Assembly (NCBI RefSeq): GCF_904849725.1
Contig: NC_058518.1
Location: forward strand, 326,576,581-326,640,580
DNA length: 64,000 nucleotides
Direction of reading: 5' to 3'
Source of the DNA: Hordeum vulgare subsp. vulgare
Taxonomy: Eukaryota; Streptophyta; Magnoliopsida; Poales; Poaceae
Each line of letters begins with the position of its first letter. The stretch's first letter is position 1. Under the pieces are notes generated by a model. That model was not told the DNA's origin, ran no database searches, and was given only the letters and a program-made list of their open reading frames with translations. Below are positions 9,780 to 21,255 of this stretch, piece by piece. The position numbers were made by a program, and so were the translations under genes.

Positions 9780-10012
9780 GCCAGGTGCTGACGCGTGGAT
9801 GCCTTCTGGTCCCGGTTGGTGTCACCAACCGGGACTAAAGGCCCCCCTGCCTGGCCTGGCCACAGCGGCCACGTGGAGGCCCATCTGTCCCGGTTGGTGT
9901 AAGAACTGGGACTAAAGGCCGAGGGCATTAGTAACGACCTTTTAGTCTCGGTTCCAAAACCGGGATAGAAGGCCCTTACGAACCGGGATAAAAGGCCCTT
10001 TTTCTACTAGTG
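9780..10012. repeat. 3' subterminal hairpin region and terminal inverted repeat of CACTA1
   Basis: It contains hairpins such as tcccggttggtgtcaccaaccgggactaaagg (about 9810-9841), a degenerate copy near 9886-9919, and a third around 9940-9998. It ends TTTTCTACTAGTG at 10012. It mirrors the 5' subterminal region. Confidence 0.85.
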
Positions 10013-12857
10013 CACCCTCCTCCTCCCTGTTTCCCCTGCATTCCGATGAGCCATCGGCTCCGTTCTCGCGTGCACTCCGGCCCCTCCCTGTTAGACAGGG
10101 GGATAACCCCTGTGAATAGTACATTGTGTTTGTAAAAGAACAAAAAAGAAAACGGAAATCTATGTATAAATGTATGTATGTATGCAGAGATGTATATGTG
10201 TGTATGTATATGTGAATATGTGTGTATGTTGGTATGTATAAAAATGGCGTGTAAAGATGTGTGTGCGTTTAGTGAATGTGGTGCTTCCTGTCCCAATGAC
10301 ATGCGGGGCCACGCCCATAAAACAGAAAAATAAAATAATTAAAGAATAATAATTAACTAATAGTATAGTTAAATAAATAAATAATTCATGAATTAATTAG
10401 TTAACATGGTGATTAAAATTAGTAGAGTAATTAGTGAAATTGATAATTAATTTGTTTAATTATTTGTCTTAGATAGTACGACACGTGGGTCCCTCCCCCT
10501 AATTAAACGGATTAATTATTAGTTAACAAAAAAAGTGTCTATGACACATGGGACCCATTGGTCATATTTGACCAGTCAAACTTATTGTTGACTGCTGATG
10601 TCATAATTGAAATATCTGAATCATTTAAATCTGTTTAATTCATAATATTTAATAAAACTTAAAAAAACCGTACGTGTGATAAAAATATTTCGAACATGGA
10701 AGTTCATATGAAAATCGAGACGAACCCGCATACGCTGTCCATTCATCTCTCTCGCGCCCCTAACATAGCAAACGTGGAACTTTTACATCGTTTTCATCTG
10801 ACCGGTAGTAGCCAGAGACCCGGAAATATCATGTGATATTTTCCCGACCCGTCTATGACGGATAGCACTCTGTGAGCTCATGCCTAGACCTGCATATTGC
10901 CATGTCATGCTTAGTGTTTGCATCAGTGTTATATTTATTGTTTCTTCCTCCCTCTTCTTACCGGTAGACGCGAGACTAACGTTGCTGCCGGGTACGACTA
11001 CCCTCCGGACGACCAGCCCTTTGCCGCAGAGCAACAAGGCAAGCAAACCCCCTTAACCATTCCTATATCGCCCATTTCTTTCTCCCTCATGCTTGCATTA
11101 GAATTTTGCTACTCTTGTAGTTAGCTCCTATATCCGATGCATAGCCTGTTTTTGATTATTTGCTACTTTCAGTACCGCACTTTAAACTGCTTAGTATAGG
11201 TGGAGCAGTCGTCCCCTCCGACTCTTAGTCCAGTTGCCCCGCTTTATCGTCAAGTCTCGATCCCTGATTGACGAGCCAAGACCCGACACCGCACATACAC
11301 CCTCCTTAGTTGTACGACGCTGCAGAGCTACTATCGGGTACCGAGGGTGACACCTCGTGAAGTACTGATGATGATATCTCTATAGTGCAGCTAGTCGGTC
11401 GTGGTTATCGACGGTGATTCCTCCTTCCCCACTCCCGACGATGACTCTGTCATGCAACCCCTCAAGTGTGAGACCCTCGATGGTGATTCCTCTAAGTCCA
11501 CCTTGACGGTTACATCGTTCGGAATCCAACGAGGGTGATGCCTCGGATCCCCCTAATGTTACAACCACACAGTTACTTGACCGTGTTACTGGGAGCATTG
11601 TTGAATAAATGTTAGGCAGGTGGGTTCCCGCGTGGATGTGTCGATAAGTTGATTAAAATGCTAAGGATTTGGGTATTTATATCTGGGTTGGTCGAAGACC
11701 TTATTACGCACTAACCGTCTATGTGGGAGAAGTTATGGGTACTCGACGTCGTGGTATCAGCCGAATCTCTTCAGACGTCAGCAATGGAGCGGCGTGCGCC
11801 CAAGTGGTCCGGAAATGCATCACGCTTGTAATAAGGGGTGCTAGGAATGACATTAGCCGCCCACGCATCATGCAGGAGTGCAAAGGGTGATGGGCCCATG
11901 ACCCCTGCGTGCTTAGGATTTAGACCGACGGGCTGGCCTCTCTGTTGAGTCTAGGTGGGGCTGCAACCTGTCGATGTTCCGAGGTCGGGCATGACCCAGT
12001 AAAGTGTGTCCGACCAGAGTTTAGCGAGCGTGAAGGGAATATGTTTTGCACCCCTGCAGGGAAGAACTTATCTATTCGAATAGCCGTGTCCACGGTTATA
12101 GGATGACTCGGAGTTGTGCCCTGATCTTATACAACTACAACTGTTACTTAACTGGAATGTTGCTCCGGGATTGCTTCCTCGGGGGGCGTCGAGGGAGAAT
12201 CTCTAGGCGTGACCTCATATTAATATTGATGCAACAATATGACTATAATTGTGTTACATGTTCTACTCTCGTCTATTGCTGCAAGACCCGTGAAGATGCT
12301 AGTCTTCGATAGGACTAGGCTTTCTCTCTCTTTCTCGCATTGCTGCAGTCAGTCCACATATAAACCCCTTTCCTTTGATATTGATGCATACTTAGCATAG
12401 TTCTGATGTCAGATGAGTACTCACCGTTGCTTTGCTCCCCCTTTGTCCCCTTGATCCGTTGCTGCGATCAGATGATGGAGCCTAGCAGTTGGAGTATCCC
12501 GCCGCCGACGACTGCTACCACACGGTGCCTACTACTACGTGGAGGTCGTTGAAGACCAGGAGTAGTTAGGAGGCTCCAAGGTAGGAGGTCCCGCCTCGCT
12601 CAATCGTTGTTTCTTTTGGCTAGCCTTCTCTAAGGCACCCCATGTTTAATGTATGTACTCATATATTGTTGCTTCCGCTGACTCGTGTGTTATCGAGCTT
12701 CTGTATTCTAGCCCTCGAGTCCCCTGGCTTGTAATATGAAGCTTGTATGTTTTATTTGTGTCTAGAGTTGTGTTGTGATATCTTTTCGTGAGTCCATGAG
12801 CTTGGTCATACGCATTTGCGTGTATGATTAGCTTACGATCAAATCGAGGGCGTCACA
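10013..12857 (+). repeat. Partial gypsy LTR (chromodomain type), plus orientation
   Basis: The segment is related to the reverse strand of the Z and Q LTRs. Both share a cacccctgcaggg block followed by tctattcgaatagccg and a gtgtccacggttat-like stretch (about 12049-12102 here; 35580-35620 in Z). The Z block of repeated tgacc/ggtca words has a counterpart near 10555-10600. It ends gagggcgtcaca at 12857, a proper LTR end, and no primer-binding site follows, so it is a 3' or solo LTR. It also holds simple gtatgtatgtgtatg repeats (about 10165-10230). Small ORFs inside are not convincing. Confidence 0.55.
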
Positions 12858-13480
12858 CTTAGTACCCCTTAATCCAGGACACCGTCACCTGTCTACAGCA
12901 TGATCCTCCTATCATATCGCCGACATCATGCAGGGTACTCCAGGATCAAGGGGAACTGGGACCAAGCCACCCAGGGCACAACTCTCCCCCTGGGGGAATT
13001 AAAAATTAAAAATGCACGATTACTCCAACTCGGGCCCTCTAAGCTTTGAACAACTATCTCCCTGGCTGAGGAGATACTACCGTCCAACTTTCCTCTTTAG
13101 AGATATGCATGAGAGACATAACTACAACCCATGATAAGGCCTTCCCATACAGGTAAATATGGTTGCACAATTTAGTTCAGTTTGGTGGCACCAAGGCTTG
13201 TTGTTATTAACGACAGAGAAGGGTGTGTGAGGTAAAAAGGACTTTTGCCTCAATCGTGTTTATAGTTTTCCTAACTTGACCGACAATCAAGACACAACAA
13301 CAACAAAAACCGAAAGTAAAACATTACACTGGCATCTATCAACATCACTAGAACAACAAGTTACAACTATAACTGGTAATAAGATAGTAATGTAGAACTA
13401 CTACTGAAAGTACTATAAAAAATAAAATGGTAAACATATAAACACATAAAAGTACTGAAACAGGTTCAAGCAATGTCACG
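12858..13480. other. Unassigned non-coding sequence
   Basis: I see no ORF, no terminal repeat and no transposon motif here. It directly follows the LTR end. Confidence 0.4.
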
Positions 13481-15130
13481 AGTCATTGGTTGCTCATGAT
13501 AAGAAGTTGCCTTGCCTCAGGGTCAATGAATCTTCGAGAAGTGATGCAATCATTGTCTCGGAAATGGCCTAATAGTCCTAGTGTAAAACACACAGTAAAA
13601 TAAAAATTAATGGAACAGCCTCGTAACAAATAAACTCTAAGTGTTAGAATCACATCAATCAGAGTTATGAGTAAAAAGTAATAAGACAATTAATGTCAGA
13701 GACTAATCTATCAAAAGAATAATTACGCCTGAGTCTATGATGGTTTATCCGTTCGTGAATTCTCCGAGAATACACTTCTTCGCGTCGAAAACGTAAAGAG
13801 TGGAGTACGTCGTCACTTAAATCCGGCGCAAGGCACCGGCTTATGCCTTCGCGCACTAATAGGTGGGGACTCACGTGGGATGTCTTCTCCTTCCTCTTTC
13901 TTCTTCTTCCTCGGATCGAGGCGGTCCGGGGACGATTCCGGACGACTCTGGCGTCCGTTGCCATAGTTCTTGATATTGGCGTGCCACTGTCTTGGCGGCG
14001 CATCTCCTCGTACCCTCCGTTCCTGCTGACGACGACTTTGCTGACAATTGCCCCTCTCTCCGCGGTGGCGTGCTTCGGCCGATGGTGGCTCCGGTGTTCC
14101 TCCTCCCTCCTGGATCCAATTGAAGGCTCCATTGGCTTAACATTTCTCCACTGATTGCTCTCATCATCTCAACTACTATCAGGGTGGGCTGGTAGCAGTG
14201 TAGCACGCCTAGGGGCGGTGGCTGATGCGGTGGAGCTCACCAGAATTGGTGCGCTCAGGGGTGAGTCCGCGCGGCGCGGAACCACCTCAGTGACTAACTT
14301 GTCGATATGTACGCCACCGTGTCGCTCCACGCCGCCGTCCTCGTCGCCGGCAACGGAAAGGGGCGAGTGGACCGGGACGGCGTCCGCAGCGACAAGGCTC
14401 TGCGTACGGCGGCGGAGAAAGCCGAGCGGCAGGCCGCGCCCAATCAGGGCTGCCACAGCCCCTCGTCGCTGGAAGGACGACGATAATGCCTCCTATGGCA
14501 ACGACACAGTCCAGCCCGCCAGATGCTAAGTCGAGAAACCAGAACCGCTGCCCTAATTAAGCTCCAAGCAGATCAATATTCTGTGATCTACTGTAGTATC
14601 ACTCTACCTGTCAAAAAATACAGAATACTGTGTTGCCACTTAATTTTGCATCGAAGATCAGTTGGCTCGGAACACGACATCGATGTATTGTTTGTTTTCG
14701 GTAAAGCTCCCGTCTTGTAAAGAAGTTCTGTTTTCAATGTTGCATAGCAGTGGTACTATCGCCAGGCAATTAGGTATTTTTCTTTGTTGCTAGCTAACCC
14801 ACCCAGCCCAATTGAGTTGTCATGTACTGCAAGTACTGTTTTTGTGCGTTTTCTGCAGGACAGTCACGAAAACCGTTTTGCAGATCATGCAGATCGAACA
14901 TGATGGGGACCAATATCCCAATCTCGAAGAGTATCTTGTTTTCTGCCTCAAAATCAAAGGTCTCGCTGTCACAGTCTCGCGCACGCTTGTGACTTCTCCT
15001 TCGGTTTGGCAGGTGATTGATCCTCTGATGTGACGAACACACCAACTACCCGGTTGTATACGAATGGAAAGGCCAATGATTGCTCGTTTGTCAGGGCAAA
15101 CACAGCTAGTTCTGTAATACAAGTGCTTAT
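13481..15130. other. Unassigned, partly GC-rich gene-like segment
   Basis: The stretch 13780-14520 is GC-rich with grass-gene-like composition. It has open frames on both strands (minus 13665-14132, 155 codons, Arg-rich; plus 13843-14154) but no recognisable domain. A further open frame of 73 codons (14812-15033) begins near an acceptor-like ttttctgcag at 14851-14860. It could be a decayed gene fragment or part of a DNA transposon. No function is proposed. Confidence 0.3.
14307..14486 (+). CDS. Small hypothetical ORF, 59 residues
   Basis: ATG at 14307 to TAA at 14484-14486. The codon third positions are rich in G and C, and the residues are Ala/Arg/Gly-rich with a helical segment (KALRTAAEKAERQAA). 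No domain is recognised. It may be chance within a GC-rich block. Confidence 0.2.
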   Translation: MYATVSLHAAVLVAGNGKGRVDRDGVRSDKALRTAAEKAERQAAPNQGCHSPSSLEGRR

Positions 15131-15189
15131 AGTTTTTTAAGAGTCGAACTTTATAAAGTTTTGATCAATTATAGAGAATTCTATTTATA

Positions 15190-16675
15190 TCTACACTAGC
15201 AAGAATATACCCGTGCGTTGCAATGGAAGACAATAATATTACCCCGTAGTCAAATAAGTATGGCTCAATACATTGACATATGCTTGTCTTTTTTTTTAAC
15301 ATGGTGGCGCATCATGTTGTCACTTATCTTTTGTGCCACCCTTGTTGATGATGGCGACGATATCCATGTGATCGAATTTTGTCGATTGATGCCCACTTAT
15401 CCTTTTTGTGAAATGCATGGACAATTTTTTACACAGTGAACATTTCTTGAATTGATGAACTTTTTTGAAAATGGAGTATAAATTTTGCACTTCACATTTT
15501 TTTTGTCTCTGTGAACATTTTTTAAATTTTCATACACATTTTATTCGAATTGACGAATATGTTTTGAGTACATGATCATTTGAAAATCATGAATGTTTTG
15601 TATTTGCTCAATATATTTCTGAAATTGTGAATTCTTTTACAATATCTGAGCGGTTTTTAAAAATCATCAACATTTTTGAATCCATGAATGTTTTATGATT
15701 TCCTGAACCTTTTTATGAATTACCAAACATTTTATGATTTCATGATTTGTTTTCAAAACTCGGAACCATTAAAATTTAGAATTTTCAAAAATCCTGATTT
15801 AATTTAAAGAAGAAATACAAGTTCAAATAAGAAACATTGTATATTTTTTAGAATATATTTGTCAAAATTGTGAATTCTTTTATAATATGCAAATATTGTT
15901 TTGAAAATAATCAACATTTTTGAATCCGTAAACATTTTATGATTTCCTGATCCTTCTTTTGAATTCCTAGATATTTGATGATTTCATGAACATTGTATTT
16001 CTATGTTTTGAATACATGATCATTTTCAAATCATGAACTTTTTATATTTTCTGTTTTATACTTTTGGAAATTGTGAATTCTTTTATAATATGGGAACAGT
16101 CTTGTAAAAGCATCAACATTTTTTAATCCATGAACATTTTATAATTTACCGAATATTTATTTTTTTAATTCCCAAAGATTTTATGATTTCATGAGGATTT
16201 TTTTTCCAAAACTCAAAATTTCTTTAAAATCGTCAACATTTTTTGACTCCGATAACATTTTATGATTTGGTGGATATTTTTTTGAATTCCCAAACATTTT
16301 ATGATTTTATGAACATTTGTCTCAAAACTCGAACCTTTTTAAATTTGGAATTTTGAAAATTCCAAATAATATAAAGAAGGTAAAAATCAAATTGAAATAA
16401 TAAAACAGAAAATGGGATGAAAAATATGTAGGTTCCTCGGGTCGAACCTTGGTCTTGTGTATGCGAGAGAGGCGCTCTAGCCACTACGCCACACAACCTC
16501 TTACGTTTTTCATTGGGTCTCATCTTATAAGTATCGGATCACGCGATGACTTTGACAGAAAAAAATCAAATCATTTTCTTCACTTATAGATGGCATAATG
16601 GGTAATTTTGGAAAACATTAGGAACAATTTTAATGACGTACGACGAGAAACACTATTTGCTTTATTATTAGATAA
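15190..16675. repeat. AT-rich dispersed grass repeat
   Basis: It opens with cactagcaagaatatacccgtgcgttgcaatgg, a motif I associate with a common dispersed grass repeat. About 900 bp of degenerate units built on gaacattttttgaatt and catttatgatttc (15420-16330) follow, then a tRNA-like block (16431-16498), and it ends near tttattattagataaaaag. No protein-coding content. The class is uncertain. Confidence 0.5.
16431..16498 (-). repeat. tRNA-like segment with box A and box B
   Basis: On the minus strand the 68-base segment has TGGCGTAGTGG near its start, matching the RNA polymerase III box A, and GGTTCGACCC near its end, matching box B, at tRNA-like spacing. The outer bases GGTT and AACC can pair. 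The acceptor stem is otherwise poor, so it is more likely a SINE-type or degenerate tRNA-derived sequence than a working tRNA gene. Confidence 0.4.
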
Positions 16676-17800
16676 AAAGTATGAAAAATATTAAATGTGA
16701 AATTGCATCTTAGGCTCCATTTGAAAGCGAAGTTTTTGAAAAACCTAAGCATTTCAATACTGCAGTTTTTTATACCGATGACAAGAAAGACTGTAGTATC
16801 TAAAAACATCAGTTTTTAAAATATTACTTAGATAGCGTCGTGTTTGGCAATCAAAGTATACGATGGTGTATTTACTAACCGCGTGAGAGAATTTTTGTTG
16901 TGTTTCTCAATTTTTCTGAAAGAGATCCTCGCCCCTTTTTTTGTATAGCAAAAATACCATGGTTTTGTGCATTGTATGGTTTTATAATATTGCAACTTTA
17001 ACTAGAGCCAAACACTTCAAAGTTTTTGAAACAATAATTTTCCAAAATACTGTGGCATTCTTGAAATACTTTGCACCCCCCCCCCCACACACACACACGC
17101 ACACACGCACACACACAAACTTGGTTAAAGTTCGTGCAGTTTGACTTTTCAATAAATCCATATGCACTATATTATGAAACACGGGTAGGGGCTTCTTTCA
17201 CAATCAGAGCTACTTTCTGATGCAACGATCTTGTGTTGGATTGTCATGTGGTGTGCTTTTTATACGATTGCTCATTGTAGAAATTAAGGACTAAAATTGT
17301 AAGTGCGAGTGAAATGTCAGCATTGTCCAATAACTAGTATTTTTATTTTTACGTGGCGTTGAGTGGAGAAAACTGTGACCGATAGTGAATCAACGATCGT
17401 TTTTCAACTCCGTTGATTGAGTGAAAAACATAAAACCACTACAATACTTATGTCAATTGAAAGAAAACAACACAATATAGCTAGGGAGCTAGCAAAAAAA
17501 CACCAAATGCAAAATTAAGCTTTGACATAAAGCACTAGACGCATGTTAACCGTGACTTTGATGTGGCAAAGCGGTAATGGCTCATGCCTCAGCTCCATTT
17601 CGATCAAAACGAAACCATACAGAGTAGCATATTACAGCACATGAGGGATATAGAGTATCAACCCCGGCCAAATCTGCCAACCACAAAAAAAAGAACATAA
17701 GAAATATAACGTCTAGAGGCCGGTGAGGAGGAAAACGAACCAATGAAAAAAAGCTATATGTGAGGCAAGAGTGCAAGACTCAAGGATACAAGAGCATCTG
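16676..17800. other. Unassigned AT-rich intergenic sequence
   Basis: I see no gene. The block near 16770-16815 has inverted words of the type ctgcagttttt and actgtagtatct, suggestive of a MITE remnant, but I could not fix its ends. Confidence 0.35.
17075..17117. repeat. Microsatellite: poly-C followed by CA repeat
   Basis: Twelve C residues are followed by a (CA)n tract with CGCA interruptions. It is responsible for the spurious repetitive open frames on both strands here. Confidence 0.95.
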
Positions 17801-18109
17801 GTAAAACGCCACCCTGTCTACTATATCGACGATGTCCCTCGCCATCTGTAGAGAGTACTTTAGCAAGATTTCTTGCTTCTTCAACTAGGCTCAGGCCATA
17901 ACAGCAGGGGAGGTCTTTTGGCAGAGTCTGAGAGCGAAGATGCAGTCATTTTCATGCAATATTTTGTGTTTCCCACACACACGATCTTCCACTGGTAGCG
18001 TGCTAATGCAACCCCCTTTAGAATCACATGTGACCAAGCCAAGTGCTATTATTAAAGCACAAGTTATTTACGCATCTCAAAATAGACCTAAGAGTAGCAG
18101 CATGAACCA

Positions 18110-18375
18110 AATGACTAGCTTGATTGACCTTATTGCTCACCCACAATCTAGCCACACTTGCTAGTGAGAGAGCTCATATATTTCAAAATCTCAATAGCAA
18201 CAACACAATCAAAGAAAATATGCATACATGACTCGACTTCATAGCAAAATATGAAAGAGGTGTTTTCTTTTGACAAAGATTGACACTACTAAGTAGTTTA
18301 TTGTGAGAGAGAAGCCACAAGAAAATGTGAATCTTAGGGGAACATACAACTGCCAAACAGCATGAATATGAACAA
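18110..18375 (-). pseudogene. LINE-type reverse transcriptase zinc-binding (zf-RVT) remnant
   Basis: Translation of the minus strand, with frame changes, gives a segment reading SPKIHIFLWLLSHNKLLSSVN. A CYE...CMHIFFDC segment that follows the C...HxxxxC spacing of the zf-RVT domain comes next in a second frame. This domain lies C-terminal to reverse transcriptase in plant non-LTR retrotransposons. Only this tail is recognisable, and it ends where CACTA2 begins at 18410. Confidence 0.6.
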
Positions 18376-18409
18376 GAATAATTCCCCTAAAAACGACTAG
18401 AGCATATAG

Positions 18410-19184
18410 CACTAGTAGAAAACAGATTTTACGTTTGGATCATTAGTCCCGGTTTGATTTTGGCCCGGGACTAATGGGACCATTAGTCCCGGTTCCAACG
18501 GCTAGGAGCGATCGGTGGCATGGGCATCTTTAGTCCCGGTTCATTTTGTACCTATAGTCCCGGTTTGTGATGTGGTGGCAAGAGGGCGTCGGGCTGGGGC
18601 CCCCACGTGGTTCATTTTGTACATGTAGTCCCGGTTTGTATCACAAACCGGGACTAGATGAAGCCATTTAGTCCTGGTTGGTTATACAAACCGGGACTAA
18701 AGGTCTCCCTATATAAGCTCTTCGTCCAGACCGAGCCCATTTCTTAGTTTTATCCATTCCCTTCTCTGTTCTTCCCCTTAGCTCGAGCTCACCCTCCATT
18801 TTCTGTCAAGGTCACCCCATCTCTCCAAGTGTTCATAAAGGTTAGCAACTTTGTCCTTTCCTCTCTCATTGGTAGATTAGCTCGTGCAATGCTCTATAAG
18901 TATAGTTATTTGTGGGTTTTAGTTTGAGGAGTAATTTTGTGGGAGTTTATTTGATTTATATGCAATTTGAGCTCATATTAACTTCTTAGTTTGCATATGT
19001 GTAGGTGTGGTTTACTTAGTTCCTTCCCATCCCCGTCCTAACCACCGTCGATCGCCCGCACCGTCTTGTCGCCCGCACCACCTTGGTGATCCTCTTGTTC
19101 TTATCCTTTTTATTCCAGAAAAATCCTATTTGTATGATTTAAATAGTTTTCTTACATGTATGATTGTTTGTCATACATAATGCC
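18410..19184 (+). mobile_element. CACTA2: 5' end of a second CACTA transposon, cut by gypsy Q
   Basis: It starts CACTAGTAGAAAACAG at 18410, preceded by a possible target triplet TAG. Subterminal hairpins with tagtcccggttt and aaaccgggacta follow up to 18702. A TATA box and a 5' leader related to that of CACTA1 (cgatcgcccgcaccg and related words) come next. It stops at 19184 where the Q LTR begins, just before the position corresponding to the transposase start in CACTA1. The remainder must lie beyond the window. Confidence 0.85.
18710..18717 (+). promoter_or_regulatory. TATA box of the CACTA2 transposase gene
   Basis: TATATAAG lies about 8 bp after the last subterminal hairpin copy (about 18661-18702), the same arrangement as in CACTA1. 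The 5' leader runs on to the Q insertion point. Confidence 0.55.
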
Positions 19185-20014
19185 TGTCGGGACCCCGATC
19201 TTAAGCCATAAGAATCCAGCCTCTAACACATCGCATCCCTTTGCGGTCTCACGCACGGTTAACCGCACGGCTGCCAACTTACCTTAGTCAGGACCGTTTG
19301 CACCTTTTGACTAACGTATGCATTTGTGTCGCTAGCATTCCAATGTCAAAGAACCCGGGTTGACATAACTAGTCATAAACTCAAGTGGCTCAAGTATACA
19401 GAGATAGGCATACATAACCCAGCAAAGCAGGTGTTGGTCATCAGCGAGTGTAGACGAGTCGTAGCAAGCTACAAGGACTCCATTACACCGCGTGACATTT
19501 CCTCGTAGGGACAGACACAACAACTAAGAGGGATACATGTCGGTCGACCAATGTGTCCAGAGCAGTAGCGTACTACCAAGACTCAGTGGAAACACAAAGG
19601 GGCATTTCTCTGTATAGAGAGCTACTAAGGGCATAGGACTAGGTGTCGAATCCCATACATATCATAGTGCATCACACGTACGCATGACATACTCGATATG
19701 CATAGATATAACAATGGCATCACAACATAACCATAGAACATCACAACATTTATTTAGAAGACTCGGAAGAGTCTTGCATAATATGTCCATACAGGTAGGG
19801 GTCACATGACCCGACACTCAAGTCATACAAGCAGATTCATACAAACCAAGCGGAAGCATTAAAGCTGTCTGAGTATAGATAGTTGAAAGGAAAAAAATCA
19901 TAAAGCCTGACTATCTACAGATCCCTTCTGAAAGGGGCCAGATCGTAGCTGGGACACCAGCTACTCGTCATCATCGAGGTCTAGATAGAACCCACCCGTT
20001 GGCTCGTGTGTATC
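19185..20014 (-). repeat. Q 3' LTR, first part (830 bp)
   Basis: Homologous to the first 830 or so bases of the Z LTRs (34438 and 44606). It contains the same blocks (cgcatccctttgYggtctcacgcacggtt, agcaggtgtYggtcatc and the ggccagatcgtagctggg block). It ends at GTATC, the target duplicated by X. Confidence 0.93.
20010..20014. other. 5-bp target site duplication of X (left copy; right copy 59487-59491)
   Basis: GTATC precedes the X LTR at 20015 and follows its other end at 59486. The Q LTR reads continuously across the two sites when compared with Z. Confidence 0.92.
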
Positions 20015-21172
20015 TGATGACCCAAAAGTATAGGGGATCTATCGTAGTCCTTTCGATAAGTAAGAGTGTCGAACCCAACGAGGAGCAGAAGGATCTGACA
20101 AGTGATTTTCGGCAAGGTAATATCTGCAGGCACTGAAATTATCGGTAACAAGTGGTTGTGTAGTGAGATGATTCGTAGCAAGCAACAAGTAACAAAAGTA
20201 GCAACGGTGCAGCAAAGTGGCCCAATCCCTTTTGTAGCAAAGGACAAGCCTGGATAAAGTCTTATAGGAGGGAAAACGCTCCCGAGGACACACGGGAATT
20301 TCTGTCATGCTAGTTTTCATCATGTTCATATGATTTGCGTTCGTTACTTTGATAGTTTGAAATGTGGGTGGACCGGCGCTTGGGTACTGCCCTTTCTTGG
20401 ACAAGCATCCCACTTATGATTAACCCCTCTTGCAAGCATCCGCAACTATGAAAGAAGAATTAAGACAAAGTCTAACCATAGCATTAAACTAGTGGATCCA
20501 AATCAGCCCCTTACGAAGCAACACATAAACTAGGGTTTAAGCTTCTGTCACTCTAGCAACCCATCATGTACTTACTACTTCCCAATGCCTTCCTCTAGGC
20601 CAAAATAATGGTGAAGTGTTATGTAGTCGACGTCACATAACACCACTAGAGGAAAAACAACATACAACACATCAAAATATCGAACGAATACCAAATTCAC
20701 ATGACTATTTATATCATGACTTATCCCATGTCCTCAGGAACAAAAGTAACTACTCACAAAGCATAATCATATTCATGACCAGAGAGGTAATTAGTAGCAT
20801 CAAGGATCTGAACATAAACTCTTCCACCAAGTAATCCAACTAGCATCAACTACAAAGAGTAATTAACACTACTAGCAACCTTACGAGTACCAATCGGAGT
20901 CGCGAGACGGAGATTGGTTACAAGAGATGAACTAGGGTTTGGAGATGAGATGGTGCTGATGAAGATGTTGATGGTGATGAGTCCCCTCCAATGAGAGGAG
21001 TGTTGGTGATGACGATGGCGACGATTTCCCCCTCCGGGAGGGAAGTTTCCCTGGCAGGATCGTCCTGTCGAAGCTCTAGATTGGTTCTGCTCAAGTTCCG
21101 CCTCGCGGCGGCGGCGAATCCTCCGAAAAGCCTCCTCCTAATTTTTTCGAAACGAAGCCCTTCATATAGCAG

Positions 21173-21179
21173 AAGAGGG
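21173..21179 (-). promoter_or_regulatory. TATA box of the X 3' LTR promoter
   Basis: The minus strand reads GCTATATG. The 52-bp hairpin cassette (21204-21255) lies about 25 bp upstream of it in the sense direction. The corresponding site in the 5' LTR is near 59114-59120. Confidence 0.5.
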
Positions 21180-21203
21180 GGGCCAGTGGGCCAGCAGGGA
21201 GCC

Positions 21204-21255
21204 CACAAGCCCCCTAGGCGCGGCCAGGGGGGAGGCCGCGCCTAGCAGGCTTGTG
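21204..21255. repeat. 52-bp GC-rich hairpin cassette in the X LTR
   Basis: The arms are CACAAGCC...GGCTTGTG. About 20 of 22 arm positions can pair around a loop containing GGGGGG. Related boxes of 51-53 bp occur at 23647-23699, 30316-30366, 34119-34170, 55024-55075, 58036-58086 and 59155-59205, always upstream of a TATA box on the minus strand. Confidence 0.85.

Larger units (their letters stand above)
286..10012 (+). mobile_element. CACTA DNA transposon (CACTA1), complete ends, 9,727 bp
   Basis: The element starts CACTAGTAGAAAA and ends in the exact reverse complement TTTTCTACTAGTG, giving a 13-bp perfect terminal inverted repeat, with a CAC target duplication. Both ends carry subterminal hairpins built on TAGTCCCGGTT. 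Inside, in order, are a TATA box, a TNP2-type transposase (broken), an AT-rich tandem array, a second hairpin array with its own TATA box, an accessory gene and a duplicated B3-domain gene, all on the plus strand. Because the ends are intact, the element could still move if transposase were supplied in trans, but its own transposase cannot be made whole. The Triticeae family name was not assigned. Confidence 0.93.

Noticed and set aside
11669..12312. Short plus-strand ORFs within 11669-12312
   Set aside because: They lie inside an LTR, lack any domain and are not conserved in the related Z and Q LTRs.
13665..14132. 155-codon minus-strand ORF as a real gene
   Set aside because: Arg-rich with no domain and overlapped by open frames on the other strand; GC-rich sequence commonly gives such frames. 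Kept only as part of an unassigned segment.
16941..17182. ORFs rich in His/Thr or Val/Cys
   Set aside because: They are produced by the CA microsatellite and poly-C tract.
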